From the NCBI GenBank assembly GCA_021821045.1, contig JAKACW010000021.1, positions 1 to 64,000 on the forward strand: DNA of 64,000 nt. Direction: 5' to 3'. Below are positions 17,985-28,365 of the stretch, piece by piece. The DNA comes from Pseudomonadota bacterium (GTDB lineage Bacteria; Pseudomonadota; Gammaproteobacteria; JAADHS01). Each line of letters starts with the position of its first letter. The first letter of the stretch is position 1. Made by a program: the position numbers and the translations under genes. Below the pieces are notes generated by a model. The model ran no database searches, had not been told where the DNA came from, and saw nothing but the letters and a program-made list of their open reading frames with translations.

Positions 17985-18579
17985 AACTATGCAGAAACTT
18001 ACTCGATCAGACTTATTCGGCCTGGAAAAGTACGCCGAGGTGCGCAACGACTTTCGAGCGCGCGTTATCGCCCACAAGAAAAATCGCCACGTGGGGCTGG
18101 GGCCAAACGCGACGGTCGCGTTCGAAGACCGGCTGACCATGCAGTATCAGGTTCAGGAAATGTTGCGCATCGAACGCATTTTCGAACCGCAGGGCATCCA
18201 GGAGGAATTGGACGCCTACAATCCCTTGATCCCGGACGGGCATAACTGGAAAGCCACGTTCATGCTCGAGTTCGAAGATGTCGATCAGCGCCAGCAAGCG
18301 TTGGCCCGCCTGACCGGTATCGAAGATCGGGTGTGGGTGCAAGTCGCGGGTTTCGACAAAGTGTTCGCCGTCGCCGATGAAGACCTCGACCGCGCCACGG
18401 ATGAGAAGACCTCGGCCGTGCATTTCCTGCGCTTCGAATTAACGCCGGAAATGGTGGTTGCCGTGAAGACGGGAGCGGCTCTAGGTATCGGCATCGATCA
18501 CCCGGACTATCGCCACGAGATCGCCGCGTTGCCAACCGCGGTTCGCGACTCGTTGGCGGCCGACCTCGTTACGCACTAA
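17974..18579 (+). CDS. DUF3501 family protein
   Basis: 201 residues with the family's opening KLTRSDLFGLEKYAEVRNDFRARVIAHKKNRHVGLGPNATVAFEDRLTMQYQVQEMLRIERIF. There are no cysteine clusters, signal peptide or membrane segments. The ATG at 17974 has AGGAAA upstream and overlaps the preceding stop by 11 bases; a second ATG at 17989 is possible. The family is uncharacterised but almost always follows rubrerythrin and the CCG-domain Fe-S protein, so it is probably a partner of that redox module. Confidence 0.9.
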   Translation: MEFKTMQKLTRSDLFGLEKYAEVRNDFRARVIAHKKNRHVGLGPNATVAFEDRLTMQYQVQEMLRIERIFEPQGIQEELDAYNPLIPDGHNWKATFMLEFEDVDQRQQALARLTGIEDRVWVQVAGFDKVFAVADEDLDRATDEKTSAVHFLRFELTPEMVVAVKTGAALGIGIDHPDYRHEIAALPTAVRDSLAADLVTH

Positions 18580-18701
18580 CCTATTCTGTTCACCTTCCCG
18601 CGCGTCCCCGTGGAGTTACATCGGGTGGCGTGCTACATTTGTGCGCCAAAACGCTGCGCCGCCCTCAGGCCGGCGTTGGAATTGGTTCAGCAGGAAGGGA
18701 T

Positions 18702-20588
18702 ATGAGCAAAGCCTACGACGCCTCGGCGATAGAAGTTCTCAGCGGGCTTGACCCGGTGCGCAAACGCCCGGGGATGTACACCGACACCACCCGACCCAAT
18801 CACCTCGCGCAAGAAGTCATCGACAACAGTGTCGACGAGGCTATGGCGGGCCATTGCAAGCGCATCGACGTCACGCTCCACAAGGATGGCTCGGTGGAGG
18901 TGCGCGACGACGGGCGCGGCATGCCAGTGGATATTCATCCAGAGCAAAAAGTCCCGGGGGTGGAAGTCATCCTCACCCGGCTCCATGCCGGCGGCAAATT
19001 TTCAAATAAGAATTACCAGTTTTCCGGCGGCTTGCACGGTGTTGGCGTGTCGGTGGTCAATGCATTGTCCAGCAAGCTCGAGGTGTGGGTGCGCCGCGAC
19101 GGCGCCGAGCACCATATGTCGTTTGCCCACGGCGACAAACAAACCAAGCTGAAAGTCGTTGGCAAGGTCGGCAAGCAGAACACCGGCACGACCATTCGTT
19201 TCTGGCCTGACCCAAAGTATTTCGATACGCCGAAGTTCAACACGCCGCGCTTGAAACATTTGCTGCGGGCCAAGGCGGTGCTCTGCCCGGGGTTGGAGAT
19301 TCGCTATTACGACGAAAAAGGCGATGACCGCGAAACCTGGCTGTACGAAGGCGGGCTCAGAAGTTATCTCGTCGATGCGTTGAAAGGGCAGGAGGTTTTG
19401 CCGGCCGACCTGTATTTCGGTTCGTTCCAGAGCGAGCGCGAGGCGGTGGACTGGGCGCTCGGCTGGCTCGCCGAGGGCGGGGAGTTGGTGACGGAGAGCT
19501 ACGTTAACCTGATCCCCACCGAGCAGGGCGGTACCCATGTCAACGGTTTGCGCGCCGGTTTGACCGACGCCGTGCGCGAATTTTGCGAGTTCCGCAATCT
19601 GGTTCCCCGCGGCGTGAAAATCGCGCCGGAGGATGTGTGGGAGCGGTGCAGCTATGTACTGTCGCTCAAGCATCACGATCCCCAGTTCAGCGGGCAAACG
19701 AAAGACCGGCTTACGTCGCGGGAAAGCGCCGCGTTCGTCTCCGGCGTGGTGAAGGACGCCTTTGGGTTGTGGTTGAATCAAAACGTCGCCGAAGGCGAAG
19801 CCATCGCCACGCTGGCGATCAACGCGGCGCAGCGGCGACTGCGGGCGGATAAAAAAGTCGCGCGCAAGAAAATTACTTCCGGTCCGGCGCTGCCGGGAAA
19901 ATTGGCCGATTGCACATCGACGGATCTGTCGCGGACGGAGCTATTTTTGGTCGAAGGGGATTCAGCCGGCGGTTCAGCCAAACAGGCCCGCGACCGCGAA
20001 TTCCAGGCCATCATGCCGTTACGCGGCAAGATCCTGAACACCTGGGAAGTGGATCCGACAGAAGTGCTCGGATCGCAGGAAGTGCACGATATCTCCGTCG
20101 CGGTCGGCGTCGAGCCGGGGTCGGAGGATGTCAAAGGACTGCGCTACGGCAAGATTTGTATTCTGGCCGATGCCGATTCCGACGGCGCCCATATCGCGAC
20201 GCTGCTGTGCGCGTTGTTTCTGCGCCATTTCCGCGCTTTGGTGGAGGCGGGACATATTTATGTCGCCATGCCGCCGTTGTTCCGCGTCGACGTGGGCAAG
20301 CAGGTTTACTACGCCCTCGATGAAGCGGAGAAGCAGGGCGTGCTGGATCGCATCGCGGCGGAGAAGGTCAAGGGCAAGGTGGTGATTCAGCGTTTCAAGG
20401 GCTTGGGCGAGATGAATCCTTTGCAGCTGCGCGAAACCACCATGGCGACGGAGACGCGGCGCTTGATTCAGTTGGCGGTGGACGCGGGGGCGGATACCCA
20501 TTCCCTCATGGACATGCTGCTGGCGAAGAAGCGCGCGGCGGATCGCAAGAGCTGGCTCGAGAGCAAGGGCGATCTGGCGATCATATGA
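18702..20588 (+). CDS. parE: DNA topoisomerase IV subunit B
   Basis: 628 residues. The GHKL ATPase site is visible in KRPGMYTDTTRPNHLAQEVIDNSVDEA and GGLHGVGVSVVNALS; the TOPRIM part has LVEGDSAGGSAKQARDREFQAIMPLRGKILN and DADSDGAH. It supplies ATP hydrolysis and DNA gating for decatenation of daughter chromosomes with ParC. I chose the ATG at 18702, preceded by AGGAAGGGA, because the protein then begins MSKAYDASAIEVL like its homologues. parC follows after a REP-containing gap. Confidence 0.97.
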   Translation: MSKAYDASAIEVLSGLDPVRKRPGMYTDTTRPNHLAQEVIDNSVDEAMAGHCKRIDVTLHKDGSVEVRDDGRGMPVDIHPEQKVPGVEVILTRLHAGGKFSNKNYQFSGGLHGVGVSVVNALSSKLEVWVRRDGAEHHMSFAHGDKQTKLKVVGKVGKQNTGTTIRFWPDPKYFDTPKFNTPRLKHLLRAKAVLCPGLEIRYYDEKGDDRETWLYEGGLRSYLVDALKGQEVLPADLYFGSFQSEREAVDWALGWLAEGGELVTESYVNLIPTEQGGTHVNGLRAGLTDAVREFCEFRNLVPRGVKIAPEDVWERCSYVLSLKHHDPQFSGQTKDRLTSRESAAFVSGVVKDAFGLWLNQNVAEGEAIATLAINAAQRRLRADKKVARKKITSGPALPGKLADCTSTDLSRTELFLVEGDSAGGSAKQARDREFQAIMPLRGKILNTWEVDPTEVLGSQEVHDISVAVGVEPGSEDVKGLRYGKICILADADSDGAHIATLLCALFLRHFRALVEAGHIYVAMPPLFRVDVGKQVYYALDEAEKQGVLDRIAAEKVKGKVVIQRFKGLGEMNPLQLRETTMATETRRLIQLAVDAGADTHSLMDMLLAKKRAADRKSWLESKGDLAII

Positions 20589-20596
20589 TGCGATGG

Positions 20597-20718
20597 ATTG
20601 TGGGAGCGGGTCAGTCCGCGAAATGAATCGGCGCAGGCGGTGATTCGGGCGAAAAATCGCGGTAGGAAACCGCTCGCACGTCGAAGTGTGTTTTTGTGGG
20701 AGCGGATCATTCCGCGAT
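20597..20718. repeat. REP-type repeat cluster, copy 2 (three units)
   Basis: Units at 20597-20624 and 20694-20718 (TGTGGGAGCGG, short loop, CCGCGA) flank an inverted unit at 20655-20679 (AATCGCGGTAGGAAACCGCT then CGCAC). The cluster fills most of the gap between parE and parC and would lie in their shared transcript if cotranscribed. It is the same family as at 11321, 34095 and 36838. Confidence 0.85.
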
Positions 20719-20750
20719 CTGCGCATTAATCAGAAAATGACTTAACGACT

Positions 20751-23003
20751 ATGGCCAAGCAAACAGAGATCCCCTTCGAATCCGTGGAGCGCATGCCGCT
20801 GCACCAGTTCGCCGAGAAAGCGTACCTGGACTATTCCATGTACGTCATTCTCGATCGCGCGCTGCCCCATATCGGCGACGGGTTGAAGCCGGTGCAGCGG
20901 CGAATCATCTACGCCATGTCGGAACTCGGGCTGGACGCGGCGGCGAAATACAAGAAATCCGCTCGCACCGTCGGCGACGTGCTGGGTAAATATCATCCCC
21001 ATGGCGACAGCGCCTGCTATGAAGCGATGGTGCTGATGTCGCAGTCGTTCTCGTTTCGCTATCCGCTGGTGGACGGCCAGGGCAATTGGGGTTCGCCCGA
21101 TGATCCCAAGTCGTTCGCCGCCATGCGCTACACGGAGGCGCGGCTGGCCAAGTTCGCCGAAGTCTTGCTGAGCGAACTCGGGCAAGGCACGGCGGATTGG
21201 GTGCCGAACTTCGACGGCACGATGGATGAGCCGGCGGTGTTGCCGGCGCGCTTGCCCCATGCACTGCTCAACGGCGCGTCCGGTATCGCCGTCGGCATGG
21301 CCACGGATATTCCGCCCCACAATGTGCGCGAGATCGCCGCGGCGTGCATCCGCTTGCTGGATGAGCCGAAAGCCACGGTCGAACAACTGTGCGAACATGT
21401 TCAGGGTCCGGATTACCCGACCGATGCCGAGATCATCACGCCGCGCAAAGAGATCATCAAGCTCTACGAAGAAGGCGCGGGCTCGATTCGCATGCGCGCG
21501 CGCTGGGAAGTGGAAGGCGGCGACATCATCGTGACGGCGCTGCCCTATCAGGTGTCCGGTAATCGGGTGTTGGAGCAGATCGCACAGCAGATGAACGCCA
21601 AGAAACTGCCCATGGTGGAGGATCTGCGCGACGAGTCGGATCATGAAAATCCGACCCGGTTGGTGATCGTGCCGCGCTCAAATCGCGTGGATACGGAAAG
21701 CTTGATGGCGCACCTGTTCGCGACCACCGATCTTGAGCGGACCTATCGGGTCAATCTTAATATGATCGGTCTGAACGGCCGGCCCCAGGTCAAGACGCTG
21801 CGCACGGCGTTGACCGAGTGGTTGCAGTTCCGCACCGAAACCGTTCGCCGGCGTTTGCAGTTTCGCCTGGATAAAGTGCTCAAGCGGCTGCACATCCTCG
21901 ACGGCCTGTTGATCGCCTATCTGAATATCGATGAAGTGATTCACATCATTCGGACGGAAGACAAGCCCAAGCCGGTGTTGATGAAGCGCTTCAAACTCAG
22001 CGATGAGCAGGCCGAAGCCATCCTGGATTTGAAATTGCGCCATTTGGCCAAGCTCGAGGAAATGAAGATCCGCGGCGAGCAGGAAGAGCTGGCCGAAGAG
22101 CGCGATAATCTCGAGAAAATTCTCGGCTCCGCACAACGGCTCAAGACACTGGTGAAAAAGGAAATCACCGCCGATGCGGAGACTTACGGGGATGCGCGCC
22201 GTTCGCCGTTGGTGGAACGCCAGCCAGCGCAGGCGATGAGCGAAACCGAATTGATGCCGTCGGAACCGGTGATGGTGATCTTGTCCAAGAGCGGCTGGGT
22301 GCGCGCGGCCAAAGGGCACGATCTCGATCCGCTGACCCTGGCCTACAAATCCGGCGATGCATTCTTGAGTGCCGCGACCGGGCGCACCAATCAATTGGCG
22401 GTATTCATCGACTCGACGGGGCGAACTTACGCCTTGCCCGGCCATGGGTTCCCATCGGCCCGTGGCCACGGTGAACCGTTGACGGGGCGTGTCAGTCCGC
22501 CGCCCGGCGCGGTGTTTGCCGGTGTGATGATGGGCGAACCGGATGACTGCTATGTGCTGGCCAGCGATGCGGGCTATGGCTTCATCGCCAAGCTGTCCGA
22601 CATGTACGCGCGCAACAAGGCGGGTAAGGCGGTGCTTAGTCCGCCCAAAGGTGCCAAGGTTTTGGTTCCATCGCCCGTCGCTTTGCCGGAAAAGGATCTC
22701 ATCGCGGCCATCAGCAACGACGGCCGCATGTTGGTTTTCCGGGCTAAGGATCTGCCCCAATTGTCCAAGGGCAAGGGTAATAAGATGCTGGGCATCGACA
22801 CTAAGGAAGGGGCGGGCGAAAAGATGATCGAAGCGGTGGCTGTGGGTCTTCATGACTCCTTGGTGGTCTACTCGGGACAACGGCACTGCACGCTCAAGCC
22901 GTCGGACATCGCCGAGTACATGGGCGAGCGCGGTCGGCGCGGCGGCAAGCTGCCGCGGGGTTACCAAAAGGTCGATCGGATTGCGGTTATTCGTCCGGAG
23001 TGA
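20751..23003 (+). CDS. parC: DNA topoisomerase IV subunit A
   Basis: 750 residues, normal for ParC. The breakage-reunion domain includes the quinolone-determining stretch [22 protein letters not shown], followed by [27 protein letters not shown] with the DNA-linking Tyr. The C-terminal beta-propeller is present but short, as in ParC rather than GyrA. It pairs with ParE encoded upstream. Ser in HGDS and Glu in CYEA are the wild-type residues at the known quinolone sites. Confidence 0.97.
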   Translation: MAKQTEIPFESVERMPLHQFAEKAYLDYSMYVILDRALPHIGDGLKPVQRRIIYAMSELGLDAAAKYKKSARTVGDVLGKYHPHGDSACYEAMVLMSQSFSFRYPLVDGQGNWGSPDDPKSFAAMRYTEARLAKFAEVLLSELGQGTADWVPNFDGTMDEPAVLPARLPHALLNGASGIAVGMATDIPPHNVREIAAACIRLLDEPKATVEQLCEHVQGPDYPTDAEIITPRKEIIKLYEEGAGSIRMRARWEVEGGDIIVTALPYQVSGNRVLEQIAQQMNAKKLPMVEDLRDESDHENPTRLVIVPRSNRVDTESLMAHLFATTDLERTYRVNLNMIGLNGRPQVKTLRTALTEWLQFRTETVRRRLQFRLDKVLKRLHILDGLLIAYLNIDEVIHIIRTEDKPKPVLMKRFKLSDEQAEAILDLKLRHLAKLEEMKIRGEQEELAEERDNLEKILGSAQRLKTLVKKEITADAETYGDARRSPLVERQPAQAMSETELMPSEPVMVILSKSGWVRAAKGHDLDPLTLAYKSGDAFLSAATGRTNQLAVFIDSTGRTYALPGHGFPSARGHGEPLTGRVSPPPGAVFAGVMMGEPDDCYVLASDAGYGFIAKLSDMYARNKAGKAVLSPPKGAKVLVPSPVALPEKDLIAAISNDGRMLVFRAKDLPQLSKGKGNKMLGIDTKEGAGEKMIEAVAVGLHDSLVVYSGQRHCTLKPSDIAEYMGERGRRGGKLPRGYQKVDRIAVIRPE

Positions 23004-23114
23004 TGGCGGTGTAAGATTACCCGCGCTGTCGTTGCGGAACTTGAAATTTGTCCGACCGGTCCTAGATATCGCCAATAACGAACATGACCGATTTAAAAGA
23101 GGAAGGTTAACGCT

Positions 23115-24032
23115 ATGAAGCGCATTGTGTTGTTTCTCGGTACCAACTTAGCGATTCTGCTTATTCTCAGCCTGAGCATGAAGTTGCTGGGTATAGACAG
23201 CTACCTGGCGCAAAGCGGCAGCGGCATCAACTACCAAGGGTTGTTGATTTTCGCGGCCATTTTCGGCATGGGTGGCGCGTTCATTTCCTTGGCGATTTCC
23301 AAATGGACGGCCAAGCGTTTCACCGGCGCGCGGGTGATCGAACAGCCGTCAAATGACGTGGAACGCTGGCTGGTGGCGACGGTGCAGCGCCAGGCCCAGG
23401 CGGCCGGCATCGGTATGCCTGAAGTGGCGATTTACGATTCCCCCGACGTCAATGCGTTTGCCACCGGCATGAGCCGCAACAACGCCTTGGTGGCGGTCAG
23501 TACCGGCCTGATGAATCGAATGTCCCGCGATGAAGCGGAAGCGGTGCTTGGGCACGAAGTCAGCCATGTGGCCAACGGCGACATGGTGACACTGGCGCTG
23601 ATCTCCGGCGTGGTGAACACGTTCGTTATTTTCCTGTCGCGGGTAATCGGTCAGTTGGTGGACCGAGTCGTTTTCAAGAACGAGCGAGGACACGGTCCGG
23701 CGTTCTGGATCACGGTCATTGTGGCGGAGTTGGTGCTGGGCATCCTGGCCAGCATCATCGTGGCTTGGTTCAGCCGCCAGCGCGAGTTTCGCGCCGATCG
23801 CGGCGGGGCGCAGCTTGCGAGCCGCGGCAAGATGATCGCGGCCCTCAAACGCCTGCAAAGCGTGTCAACCCAGCCGCTGCCTGACCAACTGGCCGCATTC
23901 GGTATCAGCGGCGGCATTCCGAAAGGCTTGGCGGGTTTGTTCATGACCCATCCCCCGCTGGAAAAACGCATCGAGGCGTTGGCGCAGTCGGGCGAGCAGA
24001 GCCAAGGCACGTCGCCCCGCAGCGCGTTTTAG
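23115..24032 (+). CDS. htpX: Protease HtpX (membrane zinc metalloprotease)
   Basis: 305 residues of the M48B family. Two N-terminal transmembrane helices (residues about 4-22 and 36-56), the zinc motif [14 protein letters not shown], then further hydrophobic helices and [17 protein letters not shown] supplying the third ligand. It degrades misfolded inner-membrane proteins together with FtsH in other bacteria. AGAGGAAGG precedes the start. The gene is alone, after parC by 111 bases. Confidence 0.95.
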   Translation: MKRIVLFLGTNLAILLILSLSMKLLGIDSYLAQSGSGINYQGLLIFAAIFGMGGAFISLAISKWTAKRFTGARVIEQPSNDVERWLVATVQRQAQAAGIGMPEVAIYDSPDVNAFATGMSRNNALVAVSTGLMNRMSRDEAEAVLGHEVSHVANGDMVTLALISGVVNTFVIFLSRVIGQLVDRVVFKNERGHGPAFWITVIVAELVLGILASIIVAWFSRQREFRADRGGAQLASRGKMIAALKRLQSVSTQPLPDQLAAFGISGGIPKGLAGLFMTHPPLEKRIEALAQSGEQSQGTSPRSAF

Positions 24033-24116
24033 GTTCGTCAAATTCGGCGAGAGGGCTTGGTGGTGCCGCGACCGTTGCATTCGACGGCGCGGCGCCAGTG
24101 GATAATTCAGACGTTA

Positions 24117-24141
24117 CTTAGTACCATTTCGCTTAGTACCA
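24117..24141. repeat. Short tandem direct repeat CTTAGTACCA upstream of GNAT gene
   Basis: Two exact copies of CTTAGTACCA at 24117-24126 and 24132-24141, 15 bases apart start to start, lie 22 bases before the acetyltransferase start. The spacing is not an exact number of helical turns. It could be a regulator site or chance. Confidence 0.4.
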
Positions 24142-24162
24142 GCCGAAGAGAAGGGAGCACCT

Positions 24163-24690
24163 ATGGACGGGGTTATCGTACGGCAGGAAACGGCGGAAGA
24201 CATTCGCGCCATTGATGTCGTCAATATCAGTGCGTTTCAAGGAGAAGACGAAGCGCAATTGGTAACCGAATTGCGCATGTCCGCGGCGTTCATTCCCGAG
24301 CTTTCCCTGGTTGCTGAAGTGAACGGCCGCATCGTCGGCCACGTGCTGCTTTTCTCCGTGACGCTGGTTGGCGAGGCGGGCGAGGCTCGCATTCTCGCGC
24401 TTGCACCGATGGGTGTCGTGCCATCCCAATCTCACCGCGGTATTGGGTCGGCGCTGGTGCGGGCGGCGTTGACGAAAGCGGGTAGTCTCGGCTATGGCGG
24501 AATCGTCGTTATCGGTCATCCCGATTTCTATAAGCGCTTCGGTTTCAAACCCGCATCCGAGTGGAATATCACCTGTGCCGTGCCCGTCGGCGCCGATGCG
24601 GTGACGGCTTATGAGCTGGTGAAGGGCGGATTCAAGGCGGGTGGCGCGGTGCGTTATCCGCAAGCGTTCATCGACTTATTCAAAAAGTAA
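24163..24690 (+). CDS. GNAT family N-acetyltransferase (YhbS-like)
   Basis: 175 residues, one GNAT domain. MDGVIVRQETAEDIRAIDVVNISAF begins the fold, the acetyl-CoA site is PMGVVPSQSHRGIGSALVRAAL, and GIVVIGHPDFYKRFGFKPASEW is typical of the YhbS subgroup. The acceptor is unknown; members of the subgroup have been linked to protein or small-molecule acetylation. It converges on the PilZ gene, with 16 bases between stops. GGGAG precedes the start. Confidence 0.88.
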   Translation: MDGVIVRQETAEDIRAIDVVNISAFQGEDEAQLVTELRMSAAFIPELSLVAEVNGRIVGHVLLFSVTLVGEAGEARILALAPMGVVPSQSHRGIGSALVRAALTKAGSLGYGGIVVIGHPDFYKRFGFKPASEWNITCAVPVGADAVTAYELVKGGFKAGGAVRYPQAFIDLFKK

Positions 24691-24706
24691 GTTGCGCCTG
24701 ATTGCG

Positions 24707-26533
24707 CTATTGCACCGCGGCAGTCGCGGCTGTGGTCTTAAACGCGTCAGGATCTTCGAAGGTGAACTGACGAAACCGGGCGGTGCTCCGAACGGTTGGG
24801 CCGAGAATCAAGCGCTTTTCCTCCCCCAAATAATGCATCAGGATTGTGTCGCCGGTGCGGTATGGCACGTTGGCCGTAATCAGCGTTGGGGCCGACGCGC
24901 TACGGTCGCCCGGGCCGAAGTCGGTGATGAGGAGGCTGCGCAGGTAGTCGCTGTATTTGCCCGACGGATCGCAGACCTTGGTTGCCACGGCAGTGGCTTG
25001 ATGGACCAACCTCTCCACGCCGACCATCACGTAATGGCCGTGGAAATGCCGCAGCCAGCGAATCGTTCCGATGCCCCACGGCCGATACTTTTCATCGCCC
25101 AAGGCGAAGAGGCTGATCAGTTCGCCAATGCGCAGCGAGGCTTCGGCCCCGCCGCGAATCAACAAGCACGCGCCCGTCGTGCTGTCGTTAATGACGCGAC
25201 ACAGAGACTTGCCGAACCGGGTGCTCGTCATGTGCGCATGCGATCCCGTTTCTCGCGGCGTGCCCGTTCGCCTCTCGGCGGGTTCCGCCGCGACGCTCAG
25301 CGCGGCGGCCTGACGATTCATATTGGCCGAGTGAATTCGGTGGGGCGAAGGCGTGTCGGAGGGCTTTCCCCTAAAAACGGCGGAACGGGGCAGAACTCGG
25401 GACTCGCTGGGCGCATCGTCGGCGGTTGACGGGTCGGCGGTCGCGTTCTCGAGGAGTGTCGGCGCGCGTTGGGTTTCGCCAAGGCGGCGCCGGTTGGACA
25501 GAAAGTAATGGCTCGAGCCCAGTCCCACCGTCATGAGTCGACTTACCGCCGATTGCCGACGTTCCGATCGCCGCCGTCGTTCGCCGCACCACAGGGCCAC
25601 GAAGTCCGGCGCCAGGCGTCGTGCGATCGCATTGGCGTCGAAGTCGATGGGCGGCGGCGGAGTATGCGCAAGCAGCGGCAAACGGTCTTCCTCGTGATGC
25701 CGCAGCATCTCGCACAACTTTTCCGTGCACAAATACGACTGGATCGTTTCCGCGCCTGGGTGCCAATTCGAGGGCATTGGCGGGCTATCGCCGGTCAGTA
25801 CGACAAAAAGTACCTCGTCGCTGTAGGTGTCGCGTATCTCGGCCAAGTGCCCCCACTGCGCCACCAGGTGACGCGCGGTGTGCTGCTCGTTGGGCGTCAG
25901 GCCGTAGGGGTTGGCGAGCCACAGCAGCAGCGTCGACTTGTACGCCGCCGCCATGCTCTCCGCCGTTTGTTCCGCGGCGGGTTCGACCATTTGATTGCGC
26001 GCGGCGAACTGATAGAACTGATGCAGTTCCCTCCAGATTCCCGCGGGTGCTGGCCAATAGAGGGCGTATGACAAGGTCAATACGTTGCTCAACGCTTCAA
26101 TGCCACCGTGCACCGCCAAGCGCGGCATCTCGATGTCGAAGATTTCGGCATCGGGTCCGCAAATGTCGTTGAGAAGAGATTTGTAACCCAGAGCCAGCTC
26201 AACGTACAGGCTGCGCGCGCCCAGCGCAGTGTCGACAATGGTCGATCGCACGGGCAATGTGATGTCCTGGGTCATTTGGCGCAGACGCTCGACGACGGCT
26301 TCGACGGGCTCGCGAAAAGCTTCGAGGTGACGCAATCGCTCCCGGGGTTCCAACCTTGCTTCTTCTCGGTTGAACTCAGCCAGCCGCGTTTTCAGCAGGT
26401 CGCAGGTTTCGCGTGTGTTCGTAAACGGAAGATCAAGAGTCGGTGGATTGGGCAGGTCTTGTTGATGATCCATTTTCCGCCGAACCGCTTTGCGCCACAA
26501 ATCGCGCATCCGCTCGGCAAGTCGATTGTCCAT
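24707..26533 (-). CDS. Large PilZ-domain protein with uncharacterised N-terminal region
   Basis: 608 residues from ATG 26533 (MDNRLAERMRDLWRKAVRRK). The first about 400 residues are a mostly helical, soluble region of unknown family (LPFTNTRETCDLLKTRLAEFNREEARLEPRERLRHLEAF...). The C-terminal 150 residues resemble PilZ: a CRVINDSTTGACLLIRGG block like the D/NxSxxG motif, then ISLFALGDEKYRPWGIGTIRWLRHF. An RxxxR c-di-GMP loop is not obvious, so binding is uncertain. Similar large PilZ proteins occur in Pseudomonas. A longer in-frame start to 26689 gives an unlikely N terminus. Confidence 0.7.
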   Translation of the reverse strand: MDNRLAERMRDLWRKAVRRKMDHQQDLPNPPTLDLPFTNTRETCDLLKTRLAEFNREEARLEPRERLRHLEAFREPVEAVVERLRQMTQDITLPVRSTIVDTALGARSLYVELALGYKSLLNDICGPDAEIFDIEMPRLAVHGGIEALSNVLTLSYALYWPAPAGIWRELHQFYQFAARNQMVEPAAEQTAESMAAAYKSTLLLWLANPYGLTPNEQHTARHLVAQWGHLAEIRDTYSDEVLFVVLTGDSPPMPSNWHPGAETIQSYLCTEKLCEMLRHHEEDRLPLLAHTPPPPIDFDANAIARRLAPDFVALWCGERRRRSERRQSAVSRLMTVGLGSSHYFLSNRRRLGETQRAPTLLENATADPSTADDAPSESRVLPRSAVFRGKPSDTPSPHRIHSANMNRQAAALSVAAEPAERRTGTPRETGSHAHMTSTRFGKSLCRVINDSTTGACLLIRGGAEASLRIGELISLFALGDEKYRPWGIGTIRWLRHFHGHYVMVGVERLVHQATAVATKVCDPSGKYSDYLRSLLITDFGPGDRSASAPTLITANVPYRTGDTILMHYLGEEKRLILGPTVRSTARFRQFTFEDPDAFKTTAATAAVQ

Positions 26534-26633
26534 GGTTATTCGCGCGCCCTGGCAGAAGAGAATCGATTTGATGATTGAGAATGAAAATAGCAGGCGAGCG
26601 TGACGGAACAATAGGGTAATGTACGTAGATATT

Positions 26634-27638
26634 TTAAATCGGTGTTTTCGACGGCGCGCCGGCATCTTCGCGCACCAAGCGCGGAACAAGATAGCCCGGC
26701 AGGCGCGCCATCAATTTCTCGTGCAGCGTTTTTGCGTTTCCTTCGTCAACGAGAAAATGACTTGCGCCGACGACGCGGTCGAGCTGGTGGAGGTAATACG
26801 GCAAGATTCCGGCCGCGAACAGCGCATCGCTTAGTTCGGCAAGGATGTCTTCACAATCGTTGACGCCGCGCAGCAGAACGGACTGATTGAGCAGCAACGC
26901 GCCGGACTCGAGCAGGCGATGGCACATCGTGCGAACATCGCCGTCGATTTCACGCGGGTGGTTGATGTGCAGCACGACTATTTTTTTCAACCGCGATGCG
27001 CGCAGTGCGTGGAGCAAGGTTTGCGTTATGCGAGCGGGAATCGTGACCGGCACGCGGGTATGAATGCGCAGGCGTAGCACGTGGCTGATCGAGTTGATGT
27101 CGCCGATGATGGCGCCGAGTTTGTCATCGCTGAGCGTGAGAGGGTCGCCGCCGCTCAAAATGACTTCATGGATGCTGGCGTCGCCAGCGATGTGCTCCAC
27201 GGCTTGCTGCCAATGGCGCTGGCCGGCGTGGGCATCGCCATAGGGATAGTGGCGGCGAAAGCAGTAGCGACAGTGGACGGCGCACGCTCCCGTGGTGACG
27301 AGCAACACTCGCCCCTGGTATTTGTGCAGAACGCCCGGCGCGACCATGGATTTGGTGTCGCCGACCGGGTCGGTTGAGAAGCCGATTTTCGTCTCCAGCT
27401 CCTCGCCCAACGGCAGAACTTGGCGCAACAGCGGGTCGGCCGCATTGCCCTTTTCCATTCGCGCGACGAACGAACGGGGCACGCGCAGGCCGAACAATCG
27501 AGCGGCGTGCTGTGCCGCCGGAATGAACTCGGCAGGCAACTCGAGGAGGGTGATCAATTCCACCGGATCGGTGATGGCTTCCACCATGGCGCGCCGCCAA
27601 TCGGGTTCGGGAAAACAGGGGGAGGGTCGCGGTAACAT
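26634..27638 (-). CDS. epmB: EF-P beta-lysylation protein EpmB (lysine 2,3-aminomutase type)
   Basis: 334 residues, radical-SAM/PLP fold of the lysine aminomutase family. The cluster motif is TTGACAVHCRYCFRRHYPY (CxxxCxxC), followed by EVILSGGDPLTLSD and LLLNQSVLLRGVND. It lacks the C-terminal extension of catabolic 2,3-aminomutases, as EpmB does. It makes beta-lysine for attachment to EF-P Lys34. It is divergent from efp, with epmA just beyond, which settles the role. epmC is not in the window. Confidence 0.95.
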   Translation of the reverse strand: MLPRPSPCFPEPDWRRAMVEAITDPVELITLLELPAEFIPAAQHAARLFGLRVPRSFVARMEKGNAADPLLRQVLPLGEELETKIGFSTDPVGDTKSMVAPGVLHKYQGRVLLVTTGACAVHCRYCFRRHYPYGDAHAGQRHWQQAVEHIAGDASIHEVILSGGDPLTLSDDKLGAIIGDINSISHVLRLRIHTRVPVTIPARITQTLLHALRASRLKKIVVLHINHPREIDGDVRTMCHRLLESGALLLNQSVLLRGVNDCEDILAELSDALFAAGILPYYLHQLDRVVGASHFLVDEGNAKTLHEKLMARLPGYLVPRLVREDAGAPSKTPI

Positions 27639-27771
27639 CGTAAAATTGCTATGATGTGCGGCATTTCGCCGGGGCGGCCTATTTTAGCGCGAGTCCGGAC
27701 AAGGCGCCCACCTTTTTCGCTGATTGCGGCAAAGCGCGGCCAAGTGGTTTTAAACGAGGATCGAGTGGTTT

Positions 27772-28341
27772 ATGGCGTCGTATAGCACGAACGAATTTAA
27801 GTCGGGTTTGAAAATCATGTTGGACGGCGATCCCTATGTGATCGTCGAGAACGAATTCGTCAAGCCGGGCAAGGGGCAGGCGTTTAATCGGGTCAAGGTG
27901 CGCAATCTCAAGACCGGGCGTGTCATCGAACGCACGTTTAAGTCCGGCGACAAGGCCGACGGCGCCGACGTCGTCGATGTCGAAATGCAGTATCTCTACA
28001 CCGATGGCGAGAGCTGGCATTTCATGAATCCGGAATCGTTCGAGCAGTTGACGGCCAATGCCTCCGCCATGACCGATGCATCGCAATGGCTCAAGGGCCA
28101 GGAGACCTGCATCGTGACGTTGTGGAACGGCGAGCCGTTGGCGGTGACCCCGCCCAACTTCGTCACCCTGGAAGTGACCGAAACCGATCCGGGACTGCGC
28201 GGCGATACCAGCGGCGGCGGCGGCAAGCCGGCCACGTTGGAAACGGGCGCGGTCGTGCGCGTGCCGCTGTTCATCAATATTGGCGACGTGCTGAAGATCG
28301 ACACCCGCAGCGGGGAGTACGTTTCCCGCGCCAAGGAATAG
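27772..28341 (+). CDS. efp: Translation elongation factor P
   Basis: 189 residues, three beta-barrel domains. The modification loop reads [24 protein letters not shown], with Lys34 of the loop conserved as in E. coli. The C-terminal domain contains [19 protein letters not shown] rescues ribosomes stalled at polyproline. The adjacent epmA and epmB show that Lys34 is beta-lysylated here rather than rhamnosylated. Confidence 0.98.
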   Translation: MASYSTNEFKSGLKIMLDGDPYVIVENEFVKPGKGQAFNRVKVRNLKTGRVIERTFKSGDKADGADVVDVEMQYLYTDGESWHFMNPESFEQLTANASAMTDASQWLKGQETCIVTLWNGEPLAVTPPNFVTLEVTETDPGLRGDTSGGGGKPATLETGAVVRVPLFINIGDVLKIDTRSGEYVSRAKE

Positions 28342-28365
28342 CGTTTCCGACCGGCCGGCCGCAGC

